A DNA stretch of 64,000 bases from Brevibacterium iodinum ATCC 49514 (GCF_900169265.1 NZ_FXYX01000017.1:1-64000); one strand, 5' to 3'; shown: positions 1 to 9,661, counted from the first letter of the stretch. Notes: generated by a model not told the origin, from the sequence alone. A program made the numbers and translations.

Positions 1-72
1 GCCGTGCCCTTGGTCGAAGAGTTCGATCGCGGCTTTGGCTTGTTCGTCTGTGATCAGACAGTCCTTACGCAT
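1..72 (-). CDS. IS3-family transposase OrfA, N-terminal fragment (cut by window edge)
   Basis: The reading frame starts at the ATG at 70-72 and runs off the left edge after 24 codons. It reads MRKDCLITDEQAKAAIELFD and then QGHG. This is the usual opening of an OrfA helix-turn-helix protein of IS3-family elements, which binds the terminal repeats. The IS-like end directly upstream supports the call. Only the N-terminus is visible, so it cannot be said whether the element is intact. Confidence 0.55.
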   Translation of the reverse strand, partial: MRKDCLITDEQAKAAIELFDQGHG

Positions 73-127
73 GGAATGGTCCCTTCAAGTTGGCTTGTGT
101 TGATCACAGTCCAACTTTTGGGGACCA
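1..127 (-). mobile_element. IS3-like insertion sequence, one end only
   Basis: The stretch holds the start of a transposase gene reading out of the window and, just upstream of it, an inverted-repeat-like end. Read on the minus strand the end begins TGGTCCCCAAAAGTTGGACT, which resembles IS3-family termini. A partly matching copy (GGTCCCTTCAAGTTGG on the + strand, near 77-92) faces it. The outer boundary at about 127 is inferred from that sequence. The rest of the element lies outside the window. Confidence 0.6.
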
Positions 128-154
128 CTCCAGCGCGAGGTTGCTGGGCCGCCG

Positions 155-895
155 TCAGGTAGTAATTGGGTTAGGGGCGGGGACGATGGTCGTGTACCTG
201 AAGTGCTCCTCACAGAGTCTTCCCGCAGCTTCTTCGTCTCCGGCCGCGATCGCCTCGACGATCGCGGCGTGGTCGTCCACGGCGTGATCGAAGAGCTCGG
301 CAGAGAACGGGTCGTGACGGAAACCGGCGTTGATCTTCGTATCGAGGTCGATGGCCATGCGCACGAGTTCCGGGTTGTGTCCGGCACGGGCGATGGCGAA
401 GTGGAACTGCGCGTCCGCGGTGCGCGCGGCAGCCGCCTCGGCGCGTTGGGAATAGACTTCGGCCAGTTCCCGGAGCTCGCTCAGCTCCTCCTCGGTGCGT
501 CGCAGGGCCGCGGTCGCCGCCAGGGAATTCTGGAAGACGGCGCGGGCGTCAAGCAGGTTCCGCCTCTCGGCATGGAACTCGTCGATTCTGCCGGCCATGG
601 GAGCCAGCGCCTCGGGGCGGGCGGTCTTGACGAACGTCCCTCCCCCGCGGCCGCGGCGGCGCTCGACGACTCCGAGACGCTCTAACCGCAGCAGGGCTGC
701 GCGCACGCTCGAGCGGGACACCTGCAGATCTGCGGCCAACGTCCGTTCGCCCGGCAACAGGGTGCCTTCCGGCAGCGCTCCGACGGCGATTCCGGAGAGG
801 ATGTGGTCGGCGATCTGCTGCGGTGCGCTCGTCAGGCTCACCACTTCGCCCAGTCCAGCGAACTCGTGGCCCGCCGATGTCGTGTCGTCGCTCAA
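155..895 (-). CDS. GntR/FadR-family transcriptional regulator (FCD domain)
   Basis: The protein has an N-terminal winged helix (PGERTLAADLQVSRSSVRAA, then LLRLERLGVVERRRGRGGGT) followed by an all-helical FCD ligand domain. Candidate metal ligands of that domain are visible in DAQFHFAI, HAVDDHAAIVEAI and EEHFRY. FCD regulators usually sense small carboxylic acids and repress neighbouring catabolic genes. The ligand cannot be told here. The open frame extends to 988, but the TTG at 893-895 has a well-placed GGGAGG ribosome site, giving 246 residues, the normal family size. It is divergent from map, so regulation of map is possible but unproven. Confidence 0.85.
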   Translation of the reverse strand: MSDDTTSAGHEFAGLGEVVSLTSAPQQIADHILSGIAVGALPEGTLLPGERTLAADLQVSRSSVRAALLRLERLGVVERRRGRGGGTFVKTARPEALAPMAGRIDEFHAERRNLLDARAVFQNSLAATAALRRTEEELSELRELAEVYSQRAEAAAARTADAQFHFAIARAGHNPELVRMAIDLDTKINAGFRHDPFSAELFDHAVDDHAAIVEAIAAGDEEAAGRLCEEHFRYTTIVPAPNPITT

Positions 896-1020
896 TCTGC
901 CTCCCGCTTCCTTGGCACGGCTGCTTCCGATTCTAGACTCCACAGGTCCTGCACAGCGGCATCGACAGGCGACCGGGCAACGGGACAAAGCCGCGTTTCC
1001 AGCATAGGATCGACACCATC

Positions 1021-1929
1021 ATGACTGTTCACACTCGCCTGCTCACGCCCGGCACCATTTCGCCCGAACGCGGTGTGCCGAAGGACATCCCCCGCCCGGA
1101 GTACGTCGGTCGCGCCGACGCCGATGAAGGCCGGGGAAACAATTTCTACAGCCCCGAGGAAATCGAGGTGGTCCGGGCGGCCGGTCGGATCGCAGCCAAT
1201 GCCCTGGCCGCCGTCGGCGAGATGATCGCCCCCGGCATCACGACCGATGACATCGACAGGGTGGCGCACGAGTTCATGTGCGATCACGGAGCGTACCCGT
1301 CGACGCTGAGCTATCGCGGGTTCCCGAAATCCGTGTGCACCTCCGTCAACGAGGTGATCTGCCACGGCATCCCCGATTCAACCGTCATCGAAGACGGCGA
1401 CATCATCAATGTCGATATCACCGCCTACTACCAGGGCATGCACGGAGACACGAACTACACATTCACCGCCGGTGACGCCGATGAGGAGTCCCGCCTCCTC
1501 ATCGAGCGCACCTACGAATCGATGATGCGAGGAATCAAGGCGGTCAAACCGGGCCGTCAGATCAACGTCATCGGACGAGTGATCGAGAAGTACGCGAAGC
1601 GCTTCGACTACGGAGTCGTGCGCGACTACAGCGGGCACGGAGTCGGACGCGAATTCCACTCCGGGCTCATCATCCCGCACTATGACGCGGCTCCCGCCCA
1701 CGCGGAGACGATGGAACCGGGAATGATCTTCACGATCGAACCGATGCTCAACCTCGGTACGATCGACTGGGACGTCTGGGATGATTCATGGACCGTGGTG
1801 ACGAAGGATCGCAAGCGCTCCGCTCAGTTCGAGCACACGCTGGTGGTGACCGAGTCCGGCGCCGATATCCTGACTCTGCCCGATGCCGATACCGCGATCG
1901 CCGCCGGACCCGCACATGAGGAGAGCTGA
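1021..1929 (+). CDS. map: Methionine aminopeptidase, type I
   Basis: This enzyme removes the N-terminal methionine from nascent proteins in the cytoplasm. The five metal ligands of the family are visible: Asp in [10 protein letters not shown] and HGDTNYTF, His in GHGVGREFH, Glu in FTIEPML and Glu in FEHTLVV. The length of 302 residues includes the N-terminal extension of about 40 residues typical of actinobacterial MapB-type enzymes. The stop codon is followed after one base by the ATG of ppgK, so the two are probably cotranscribed. Confidence 0.95.
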   Translation: MTVHTRLLTPGTISPERGVPKDIPRPEYVGRADADEGRGNNFYSPEEIEVVRAAGRIAANALAAVGEMIAPGITTDDIDRVAHEFMCDHGAYPSTLSYRGFPKSVCTSVNEVICHGIPDSTVIEDGDIINVDITAYYQGMHGDTNYTFTAGDADEESRLLIERTYESMMRGIKAVKPGRQINVIGRVIEKYAKRFDYGVVRDYSGHGVGREFHSGLIIPHYDAAPAHAETMEPGMIFTIEPMLNLGTIDWDVWDDSWTVVTKDRKRSAQFEHTLVVTESGADILTLPDADTAIAAGPAHEES

Positions 1930-1930
1930 G

Positions 1931-2764
1931 ATGAGCGCGGAGACCTCACCACGCTTTGCCATCGGAATCGACATCGGCGGCACCGGGATCAAAGCGGCAC
2001 TTGTCGATACGGTGACGGGCAAGTTGCCGTTCAAGCGGCTGCGCGAGCTCACCCCGAAGCCGAGCACCCCGGATGCCGTGGCTGCGACGATCGCCACGCT
2101 GTTGGATGCGCTGAGCGAACGTGCCGTCGAACTCGAACTCGTCGCCGACCGTGCCGCTATCGACTCTCTTCCAGTCGGCTGCGGATTCCCCGGTGTCATC
2201 CGCAAAGGACTCGTCGAATACACGGCGAACCTCGACCAGAGTTGGATCGGTTCGCCCATCGCCGACATCATCGGCGAGAGCACGGGCCGCACCGTGTATT
2301 TCCTCAACGATGCCGATGCCGCCGGACTGGCCGAGATGACCTTCGGGGCCGGACGCAAGCACCGGAAGAAGACGGTGCTGCTGACGACGCTGGGCACGGG
2401 AATCGGAACCGCCCTGTTCACTCAGGGCCGGATGGTTCCCTACACCGAACTCGGCCATATCGAAATGAACGGCGCCGATGCCGAGACGCAGGCCGCGGAA
2501 TCGGTCAGGACTCGGCTGGGGTTGACCTATCCGGAGTGGGCGGCTCGTCTGCAGCAGTACTATTCGCAGATCGAACTGCTGGTCGCACCCGACGTCATCA
2601 TCGTCGGCGGCGGAGTCTCGAAGTCCCATGACCAGTTCCTGCCGCTCATCGAGACGCGGGCGAAACTCAAGCCGGCGAAGCTGTACAACAACGCCGGAAC
2701 CGTGGGAGCTGCGATGATCGCGGTCAACGGCGGTAAGGCGAAGGTTCGTCGCAGTCCGTCCTGA
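1931..2764 (+). CDS. ppgK: Polyphosphate glucokinase (ROK family)
   Basis: It phosphorylates glucose using polyphosphate (often also ATP) as donor, feeding glycolysis in actinobacteria. The N-terminus carries the phosphate-1 motif GIDIGGTGIKAALVD. TLGTGIGTALF and the ELGHIEMNG segment follow, as in PpgK of mycobacteria. The ATG at 1931 is chosen because the fold starts directly there (MSAETSPRFAIGIDIGG) and because it abuts the map stop. The product is 277 residues, the usual length. The longer open frame starting at 1883 lies inside map and is not used. Confidence 0.93.
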   Translation: MSAETSPRFAIGIDIGGTGIKAALVDTVTGKLPFKRLRELTPKPSTPDAVAATIATLLDALSERAVELELVADRAAIDSLPVGCGFPGVIRKGLVEYTANLDQSWIGSPIADIIGESTGRTVYFLNDADAAGLAEMTFGAGRKHRKKTVLLTTLGTGIGTALFTQGRMVPYTELGHIEMNGADAETQAAESVRTRLGLTYPEWAARLQQYYSQIELLVAPDVIIVGGGVSKSHDQFLPLIETRAKLKPAKLYNNAGTVGAAMIAVNGGKAKVRRSPS

Positions 2765-2794
2765 AAGACGCATCGCGGCGGAGGACGAAGGTGA

Positions 2795-3162
2795 GGACAG
2801 GCCACCGATAAGCCGGGTTCTGTCGACGAGTCGGTTGCCCTTCTCGCCTGACGGTCATCTATCTGGGACCGATGTTGCCACCGGCCTCAAGCAATCCACC
2901 CGACGACTCGGCGAGCAGCCTCGAACGTCGTCTGTCTGATCTTGCTCCGGATGGGGTTTACCCAGCGGCGACAGTCACCTGCCGCCCTGGTGGTCTCTTA
3001 CACCACCGTTTCACCCTTACCCAGTCGGAACTGGGCGGTCTGCTTTCTGTTGCACTGGCCCGCGGGTCGCCCCGGGTGGGTGTTACCCACCATCCCTGCT
3101 CTGTGGAGCCCGGACGTTCCTCAGCCCTCGGATGAGAGCCGCGACCGTCTGGTGACCTGTCC
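2795..3162 (-). ncRNA. rnpB: RNase P RNA, bacterial type A
   Basis: This is the catalytic RNA that cleaves 5' leaders from tRNA precursors. On the minus strand the conserved core GAGGAACGTCCGGGCTCCA with CAGAGCAGGG lies near the 5' end. The 3' end closes with AACCCGGCTTATCGGTGGCC. The 5' GGACAGGTCACC pairs with the 3' GGTGGCCTGTCC to form the P1 stem, which sets the boundaries. Short open frames across this region are not genes. Confidence 0.95.
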
Positions 3163-3298
3163 TCAAGCATCCCAGTGTAGTCGCTCAGCGACTCCCCCAC
3201 GCACACAGCCCCCACACGCAGCGGCGGCCGGAGACCGAACGTGATCAACCTCATCCGCACCCGGTCCCAGCCGCGTCACTGCGTGATCATACGATGGG

Positions 3299-4078
3299 GT
3301 GGTGAAGATCCTGCTGCCGCCCTCCGAGGGCAAGACTCCGTCGCCGACCGGTCCCACGCTCGATCTCGACGGTCTCTCGGCTCCGGAGCTCACTACGAAG
3401 CGCAAGCGTGTGCTCGCTGCCCTGAAGAAGGTCTCTCAGCGCCGAGATGCCCTCGAGAAGCTCGGCGTCGGCGCGTCACTCGCCGCTGACGTCGAACGGA
3501 ATACCGTCCTCGAGGAGATCCCCTGTGCCCCCGCGCTGCTCACCTATTCCGGTGTGCTCTATGAGGCGATGGGCGCCAGCGAGCTGGTGGCGCAGTCGAA
3601 CGATGACGATCAGCTGCGGGACCGCCTCCACGACGTCCACGTATTCTCGGCCCTGTTCGGCCGGGTGCACGGACTCGATGAGATCCCCGCTTACCGACTG
3701 GCGATGAAGACCGATCTGGGGACCTTGGGAAAGCTGACCTCCTATTGGAAGCCGGTTCTGGCGAAGTCCTGCTCTCTCGACCCTGCCGAGGTGGCCCTCG
3801 ACTGCCGCTCGAGCGATTACCGGTCCGTGTGGCCGGGTCCCACCGATCAGGTCGTCACCATGGGTGCCGTGTCCGTCAGCGGCGGGAAACGTCGCGTCGT
3901 CTCCCACTGGGCGAAATTCTACCGAGGCGAGTTCGCCGGTCGGCTGCTCTCCGATGATCGGGCCCTGCCGGAGACCGCGGAAGACCTTGTGTCCCGGGCC
4001 GAGGAATTCTATGAGGTTGAATTCACAGCCTCTAGGAGCTCGAAGCCGGCGAACCTCATGATCGTCCTCCGCGACTGA
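3299..4078 (+). CDS. yaaA: YaaA family peroxide-stress protein (DUF328)
   Basis: The N-terminus VKILLPPSEGKT is the signature of the actinobacterial YaaA branch, and KTDLGTLGKLTSYWKP is the family's internal block. E. coli YaaA lowers free iron and DNA damage under peroxide stress and has a helix-hairpin-helix DNA-binding fold. That role is known for E. coli and inferred here. The start may be the GTG at 3299 or the GTG at 3302. The length of 259 residues is normal. It is convergent with the zinc-ribbon gene downstream. Confidence 0.85.
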   Translation: MVKILLPPSEGKTPSPTGPTLDLDGLSAPELTTKRKRVLAALKKVSQRRDALEKLGVGASLAADVERNTVLEEIPCAPALLTYSGVLYEAMGASELVAQSNDDDQLRDRLHDVHVFSALFGRVHGLDEIPAYRLAMKTDLGTLGKLTSYWKPVLAKSCSLDPAEVALDCRSSDYRSVWPGPTDQVVTMGAVSVSGGKRRVVSHWAKFYRGEFAGRLLSDDRALPETAEDLVSRAEEFYEVEFTASRSSKPANLMIVLRD

Positions 4079-4135
4079 GATGCGCGTCAACAACGACCCT
4101 GTCCTCCAAGCTTGACGAGATCAGTCGAGACAGGA

Positions 4136-4864
4136 TCAGCTGCGACGCAGCAGCACCGCCTCGCATTCTTCGCATTCATAGGTTTCGTTGACATCGGCGC
4201 CGAGCATTCCGTGCCAGACTGCTCCGCCGATCTCCTGTCCGCACGCTTGACAGTTCGGGCCGTTGAGCAGGGCGGCACCGGGACCGCCCTGCCGGACATT
4301 GGCGTCGAATGTCGTGAGCAGCTGCTGCGGCAGCTCGCTCCTCGCACCCGACGCCGCGGCCTCGTTCTCGGTGATGAGTTCCCGCAGTTCGGTCTTCCTG
4401 TCCTTCACCGCGGTCTGCACCTCTTTGCCGGAGGCCGTGATTTCGGCGATTCGGTCATCGACTGCCGCGAGTTCGTCTTCAGCGGATTCGAGCTTCTCCA
4501 TCTCCTCCAGCTGCGATTCTTCGAGTTCGGCGACCCGAGCTTCGTGACCGACGATCTCCTCTTGCAGATTCACCATATCTTTGCTGGTCAGACCGGTTCC
4601 GTCGTTGAGCTCGGCGGTCTTCTTCTCGATCTTCGATCGCTGTGCTTCGATGAGTCCGGTGGCTTCGGTGATGGCGTCCTGATGGCCGTCGACGACAGCG
4701 GCGGCCTCGGTCCGCTTCTCTCCGAGCTCCTTGTGGCGGGAGATGAGGTCCTGCAGCTCCTCTGTCCTCTTCGGGTTGTCATGTTCGAACTGGAGGGCGC
4801 GCCCTTGGGCGGTGAGCTCGATGAGGGTCTGCAGCGCAGTTCTCTGGCTGTCGGTGATGAGCAT
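4136..4864 (-). CDS. Coiled-coil protein with C4 zinc ribbon (COG1579 type)
   Basis: Residues 20 to about 170 form a long charged coiled coil. The C-terminus holds a zinc ribbon with CQAC and CEEC pairs (NCQACGQEIGG and YECEECEAVLL). This architecture matches the actinobacterial family represented by Rv2229c, whose function is not settled; nucleic-acid binding has been suggested. It lies 14 bases downstream of the Nif3-like gene on the same strand, a pairing conserved in actinobacteria, so the two probably form an operon. Confidence 0.85.
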   Translation of the reverse strand: MLITDSQRTALQTLIELTAQGRALQFEHDNPKRTEELQDLISRHKELGEKRTEAAAVVDGHQDAITEATGLIEAQRSKIEKKTAELNDGTGLTSKDMVNLQEEIVGHEARVAELEESQLEEMEKLESAEDELAAVDDRIAEITASGKEVQTAVKDRKTELRELITENEAAASGARSELPQQLLTTFDANVRQGGPGAALLNGPNCQACGQEIGGAVWHGMLGADVNETYECEECEAVLLRRS

Positions 4865-4878
4865 CGTCGGTCTCCTTG

Positions 4879-5733
4879 TCAGTACCGTTCGACCCAGGGG
4901 TCGGTGTTGACTGCCGAGTGCTGCAGCGAGACAGTGAACCCGCGCCGCGCGAATTCGGCCTCGAGTGCCTCGGCTGCCGCACTCAGCCAGACTGTCTCAG
5001 ACCCCCAGTGGGAGACGTCGATGAGCGAGAGTCCGCTCTCTCGACGATTCGCCGCATCAAGCGCCTCGGTAGCCGGGTGATGGCGGAGGTCGGCGGTCAC
5101 GTAGACGTCGGCGCCGCTGGCCCGGACCTCGTCGAACAGCGAGTCGCCGGCGCCGCCGCAGACCGCGACACGGGTCGCTGTCGCAGCGGGGTCGCCGGCG
5201 ATGCGCACACCGGTCGTGGTGCGCGGCAGCTGCGCAGCCAGTCGCCTGGCAAGGTCCCGGACCGGTGTGGGCCGGTCGAGGTCGCCGACGCGGCCGATTC
5301 CGGTCGGCAGCGAGCCGCGTCTCGAATCATCAGCCTCGTCATGTGGGGACAGTGGCTGCGCGCCCTCGATGCCCAGGAGTGAGATGAACACATCGGAGAC
5401 TCCGCCGCGGGCCGAATCGGCGTTCGTATGCGCATTGAACAGCGCAATATCGTTGCTGATGAGTGTGTGGACGGCTCCACCTTTCAAAGTCGCGGCGTTC
5501 ACCGACTTCACGGGTTTGAGCATGAGCGGATGATGATTGAACACCAGGTCTGCGCCGAGAACGACGGCCTCGGCGATCACGGCGTCCATCGGGTCGAGAG
5601 CCAAGAGGATCGACTGGACCTCGGCGTCGGGGTCGCCGACGGCCAGGCCCACGGAATCCCAGGGCTCGGCCAAGGCCGGTGGCCACAGTGAGTCGAACAC
5701 CTCTACGCAGTCACTCACCTTCGGATGTCTCAT
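4879..5733 (-). CDS. Nif3-like dinuclear metal centre protein (YbgI/GTP cyclohydrolase I type 2 family)
   Basis: Members form toroidal hexamers with two metals per subunit. The physiological substrate is unclear. Metal-binding segments visible are NHHPLML (residues about 66-72), HTNADSARGG (about 101-110) and, near the C-terminus, DVSHWGSE. The CGGAGDSL block is also typical. The length of 284 residues fits the short form lacking the large insert domain. It is upstream of the zinc-ribbon gene and divergent from the acyl-CoA synthetase. Confidence 0.88.
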   Translation of the reverse strand: MRHPKVSDCVEVFDSLWPPALAEPWDSVGLAVGDPDAEVQSILLALDPMDAVIAEAVVLGADLVFNHHPLMLKPVKSVNAATLKGGAVHTLISNDIALFNAHTNADSARGGVSDVFISLLGIEGAQPLSPHDEADDSRRGSLPTGIGRVGDLDRPTPVRDLARRLAAQLPRTTTGVRIAGDPAATATRVAVCGGAGDSLFDEVRASGADVYVTADLRHHPATEALDAANRRESGLSLIDVSHWGSETVWLSAAAEALEAEFARRGFTVSLQHSAVNTDPWVERY

Positions 5734-5851
5734 GCCCCCACACTATTACATCCGGACCGGGGCACTTCGCCAGCGCCGCGGGGCCGAGGACCCTGTCCAG
5801 AGATCGACGGACGATTTTCGGAGAACGTGATGTGACCCATATATTTGGATC

Positions 5852-7393
5852 ATGACATCTACACGCATCGCTTCCGAATCACCCGTCATCAGAAGCTCGT
5901 CCACGGTCTCGGATCTCATCCGCCGCAGCGCCGGCCGTTTCCCCACCGACACAGCCCTCGAATTCGGGGACCGAACCTGGACCTATGCAGAACTTGACTC
6001 TGCCGTGACCGCGGTGGCCCGCGAACTCGTCCGTCTCGGTGTGACGAAGGGCGACCGTGTCGCCGCCTATGGAAAGAACTCCGACCTCTTCGTCCTCCTC
6101 TATCTCGGCTGCGCACGCGCCGGATTCATCCACGTGCCGGTCAACTATCAGCTGAAGAACGACGAACTCGACTACACCCTCAGCAACTCCGGTGCCGAGA
6201 TCGTCTTCTCCGATTCCGACCTCATGTCCGCCGTCACCTCAACCCCGACCGGAGCCGAGGCGCAGGTGATCGACTTCGCCGATCTCGTTCCGGTCGCCAC
6301 CGCAGAGGAGATCGCCCCTGCAGGCAGCGCAGAATTCTCCGTGGACGACACGGACGTGGCTCAGCTGCTCTACACCTCCGGCACCACCTCGGCGCCGAAA
6401 GGTGCGGTGATGACCCATCGCGCCCTTCTGCACGAGTACCTGTCGTCCCTCATGTCCCTCGACTTCGCTGCGACAGATCGCACCGTCCACGCCCTGCCGC
6501 TCTATCACTCAGCGCAGATGCACGTCTTCCTGCTGCCGCTTCTGTCGATCGGCGCGCACAACATCATCGTCCCCGCTCCCGTGCCCGAGCAGCTGCTCGC
6601 CATCTTCGAGGAACGGGAGATCAATTCGTTCTTCGCCGCCCCCACCGTCTGGGTGGCGCTGGCGAACAGCCCCGACCTCGAAACCCGCAACCTCGACAGC
6701 CTCCACAAGGCCTACTACGGTGCTTCGATCATGCCCGGACCGATCCTCGAGCGCCTGCGCCAGCGGCTTCCGCAACTGGGCTTCTACAACTGCTTCGGCC
6801 AGTCGGAGCTCGGCCCGTTGTGCACTGTGCTGCGTCCCGAAGAGCATGACGATCATCCGGGTTCGGCCGGTCGCCCGGTCATGTTTGTCGAGACCCGCGT
6901 CGTCGACGCCGACGGTGACGACGTCGGCCCAGGCGAGGAGGGCGAGATCCTCTACCGGTCGCCGCAGCTGTGCGAAGGCTATTGGAACCGGCCGGAGGCC
7001 ACCGCCGAGGCGTTCGATAATGGCTGGTTCCATTCCGGGGACCTCGTCAAGGTCGACGAGGACGGTTTCGTCGAGGTCGTCGACCGGGTCAAGGACGTGA
7101 TCAACACGGGTGGCGTGCTGGTCGCCAGCCGCCAAGTCGAGGACGCCGTCTTCGAACTGCCCCAGGTCGCCGAGGTGGCAGTGGTCGGGATTGCCGATGA
7201 TAAGTGGATCGAGGCGGTCTCCGCCTACGTCGTCCTCAAGGACGGCCAGCCGCCGTTGTCGGCCGAAGAGGTCATCGGTCACGTCAAGTCCCGTTTGGCC
7301 GGATTCAAGGTGCCCAAGCGGGTGGAGTTCGTTGCCGAACTGCCGAAGAACTCGGCCGGGAAGATCCTTAAGCGGAGCCTGCGCCAAGCCTGA
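5852..7393 (+). CDS. AMP-forming acyl-CoA synthetase (FadD-like)
   Basis: The enzyme activates a carboxylic acid, probably a fatty acid, to its acyl-CoA through an acyl-AMP intermediate. The P-loop-like motif YTSGTTSAPKGAVMTH lies near residue 174, a YNCFGQSELGPL block binds the adenylate, and the C-terminal KNSAGKILKR carries the adenylation lysine. The length of 513 residues is normal for the family. It stands alone, divergent from the Nif3 gene and convergent with the bioB remnant. Chain-length specificity cannot be read from sequence. Confidence 0.9.
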   Translation: MTSTRIASESPVIRSSSTVSDLIRRSAGRFPTDTALEFGDRTWTYAELDSAVTAVARELVRLGVTKGDRVAAYGKNSDLFVLLYLGCARAGFIHVPVNYQLKNDELDYTLSNSGAEIVFSDSDLMSAVTSTPTGAEAQVIDFADLVPVATAEEIAPAGSAEFSVDDTDVAQLLYTSGTTSAPKGAVMTHRALLHEYLSSLMSLDFAATDRTVHALPLYHSAQMHVFLLPLLSIGAHNIIVPAPVPEQLLAIFEEREINSFFAAPTVWVALANSPDLETRNLDSLHKAYYGASIMPGPILERLRQRLPQLGFYNCFGQSELGPLCTVLRPEEHDDHPGSAGRPVMFVETRVVDADGDDVGPGEEGEILYRSPQLCEGYWNRPEATAEAFDNGWFHSGDLVKVDEDGFVEVVDRVKDVINTGGVLVASRQVEDAVFELPQVAEVAVVGIADDKWIEAVSAYVVLKDGQPPLSAEEVIGHVKSRLAGFKVPKRVEFVAELPKNSAGKILKRSLRQA

Positions 7394-7407
7394 GGGCATG
7401 CGGCCGC

Positions 7408-7957
7408 TCAAGCGTTGGCGACTTCAGTGGTGCCTGCACCGCGCCTGCGGATGACGGGATCGGTTTGGGTGGCCGCCTCGGCGTTGGTCTGCGAATCGGA
7501 ACAGCAGCCGGCTTCCCGGCCGCGTCTTTCAGCGGATCCGTCGGTTCGGGCCTCCCCTCCCTCCCCGGTCTCCTGGCCGAGGATAGTGAATCCGTTGTCG
7601 CGGATCATGGCGAGGTCGTCGGCGGCGGCTTGGCCCTCGGCGGTGAGGTAGTCGCCGAGGAAGATCGAGTTGGCCAGCTGCAGCAGGTGCAGCTTTCCGG
7701 GCACATTCCCGATTTGAGGTTGACGAGATAGTTCAACTTGATCGTCATGCCGAAGTGCTCTCGGCGGAGTCGCGACCCTGCATGGACGAGACCGAACAGC
7801 TCCTCGTCCGTCGTAGCCAGGAGCGCGGGGCGTTGGTTTCAGTGGCCGTATTCCCCGGGGCCATTCAGAGGGACTCCGCGAGTCGGTCTGGGTTCACGTG
7901 CTGGTCAAGGTTCACAGTCGTCACCGATTGGTCCTTCGTTTCCGTGCGATTGGACAT
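7408..7957 (-). pseudogene. bioB: Biotin synthase, broken by a stop, frameshift and large internal deletion
   Basis: On the minus strand an ATG at 7957 opens MSNRTETKDQSVTTVNLDQH and runs to an in-frame TGA at 7865-7867 (codon 31). After a frameshift the N-terminal bioB block continues as [14 protein letters not shown], then [20 protein letters not shown] and GMCPESC, which holds two cysteines of the radical-SAM cluster motif. Near 7700 this jumps, in another frame, to the C-terminal block [16 protein letters not shown], and it ends [17 protein letters not shown]. Roughly 200 residues of the barrel, including most of the active site, are missing. It cannot make a working enzyme. Confidence 0.85.
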
Positions 7958-8184
7958 GGTCAGAGTCGGTCCCGGTCAGATCTCCTGAACACTGCTCAGT
8001 GCGCTATCAGAACACTGCCCCGAGTCGTTGGGGCAGGCTCGGATCCCATGCAGTCGAAACCAGTTCGTCAGTCGTCGAGTCGGCGTGCGGACGAGCTGGA
8101 GCATAGAATTCTTTCGCTGGCCCGGAACGCTGCCCGACCGCCGGCAAACGACCCAGTACAGGGAAGAACGGAACGAGGAACACA
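7958..8184. other. Intergenic region upstream of the uracil permease gene
   Basis: This stretch lies between the bioB remnant and the permease. It must hold the permease promoter, with GGAAGAACGGAACGAGGAA shortly before the ATG as a possible ribosome site. I see no convincing riboswitch, RNA or gene in it. Confidence 0.4.
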
Positions 8185-9651
8185 ATGGCGGAGTCGGCAC
8201 CCACGGACACCCACAAACGAACAGGCAATCGCCGCGGCTGGCGTCTGCACGGAGACGGGCGGACGATCGCTCCCGGCGAGAGGGTTCTGCCGGAGGAGCG
8301 TCTGAGCTGGCCGCGGACCATCAGCATCGGCGCACAGCACGTCGTGGCGATGTTCGGCGCAACGTTCCTCGTACCCCTTCTCACCGGGTTCCCGCCGTCG
8401 ACGACGCTGTTCTTCACCGCCATCGGCACGCTGCTGTTCCTGCTCATCACGAAGGGCATGATGCCCTCGTATCTCGGTTCATCGTTCGGGCTGCTCGCTC
8501 CGATCGGGGCGGTCACGGGGTTCTCGGCGACGTCGGGGGAGGCTCTCGAGCCTCATGCCATGGCTTTGGCCCAGGGCGGAATCGTTTCGGTGGGAGTCAC
8601 CTTGGCGCTCGTCGGGCTCGTTGTTCATTTCGTCGGCGTCCGATGGATCGAAGTGACAATGCCACCGGTGGTGACCGGGGCCATCGTGGCCCTCATCGGC
8701 CTCAATCTGGCCCCGGCCGCCTGGGATTGGGTCAAGGCCGCTCCCCTGACCGCCGTGATCACGATCGTCGCGATCCTGCTGACCACGGTGCTCTTCCGCG
8801 GGATGCTCGGCCGACTCTCGATCCTCATCGGCGTCCTGGTCGGCTATGGTGCGGCATGGCTGCAGGGTGAGCTCGACTTCTCCACTGTCGCGAAAGCCGA
8901 CTGGGTGGGGCTGCCCGCGTTCCACGCACCGGCGTTCGATCTCGGCCACCTCGGGCTGTTCCTGCCCGTCGTCCTCGTCCTCATCGCCGAGAACATCGGC
9001 CATGTGAAATCGGTCGCCGCAATGACCGGCCGCGACCTCGATCATTTGACGGGCCGGACGCTCTTCGCCGACGGGTTCTCCACCATCCTCGCCGGATCCG
9101 GCGGCGGTTCGGGAACGACGACCTATGCCGAGAACATCGGCGTCATGGCAGCCACGCGCATCTTCTCCACTGCCGCCTACCTGTGCGCGGCGGTCATCGC
9201 CCTCATCCTCAGCATGCTGCCGAAGTTCGGCGAGATCATTGCGACGATCCCTCCCGGAGTCCTCGGCGGAGCGGCGACCGTGCTCTATGGAATGATCGGC
9301 ATGCTCGGTGTGCGCATCTGGGTGGAGAACAAGGTCGACTTCTCCAATCCGATCAATCTCAACACTGCCGCGGTCTCACTCATCGTCGCCATCGCGAACT
9401 TCACATGGACCCCGGGCGGACTGCAGTTCGAAGGCATCGCCCTGGGAACCGCCTCGGCGATCATCATCTATCAGGTGATGAAGGCGATCGCCCGATGGCG
9501 GGGCACAGACCCTGACAACGTGACAGAGAACTTCGCCGAGGCGGCCGACCGAACCGATGCGCCGCAGGCTCCTCGACGGGGCCGGGCGACCCACCCGTTC
9601 ACTTCCGACGTGACGGATGGCTCCTCCCAAGAGCCGGGCTCACCCGCCTGA
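8185..9651 (+). CDS. Uracil/xanthine permease, NCS2 family
   Basis: This is a membrane protein of 488 residues with about 14 hydrophobic segments between residues 45 and 440, the NCS2 pattern. The family motif region LIAENIGHVKSVAAMTGRDL includes the conserved glutamate of transmembrane segment 8, and the second signature is GGSGTTTYAENIGVMAATR. The match to UraA-like proton symporters makes uracil the likeliest substrate; xanthine cannot be excluded. The soluble N-terminal 45 residues and C-terminal 50 residues are charged. A strong terminator follows. Confidence 0.9.
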   Translation: MAESAPTDTHKRTGNRRGWRLHGDGRTIAPGERVLPEERLSWPRTISIGAQHVVAMFGATFLVPLLTGFPPSTTLFFTAIGTLLFLLITKGMMPSYLGSSFGLLAPIGAVTGFSATSGEALEPHAMALAQGGIVSVGVTLALVGLVVHFVGVRWIEVTMPPVVTGAIVALIGLNLAPAAWDWVKAAPLTAVITIVAILLTTVLFRGMLGRLSILIGVLVGYGAAWLQGELDFSTVAKADWVGLPAFHAPAFDLGHLGLFLPVVLVLIAENIGHVKSVAAMTGRDLDHLTGRTLFADGFSTILAGSGGGSGTTTYAENIGVMAATRIFSTAAYLCAAVIALILSMLPKFGEIIATIPPGVLGGAATVLYGMIGMLGVRIWVENKVDFSNPINLNTAAVSLIVAIANFTWTPGGLQFEGIALGTASAIIIYQVMKAIARWRGTDPDNVTENFAEAADRTDAPQAPRRGRATHPFTSDVTDGSSQEPGSPA

Positions 9652-9661
9652 GCACCAGTTG

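Noticed and set aside
2872..3260. Several short open frames around 2900-3260
   Set aside because: They lie in the RNase P RNA gene or its promoter.
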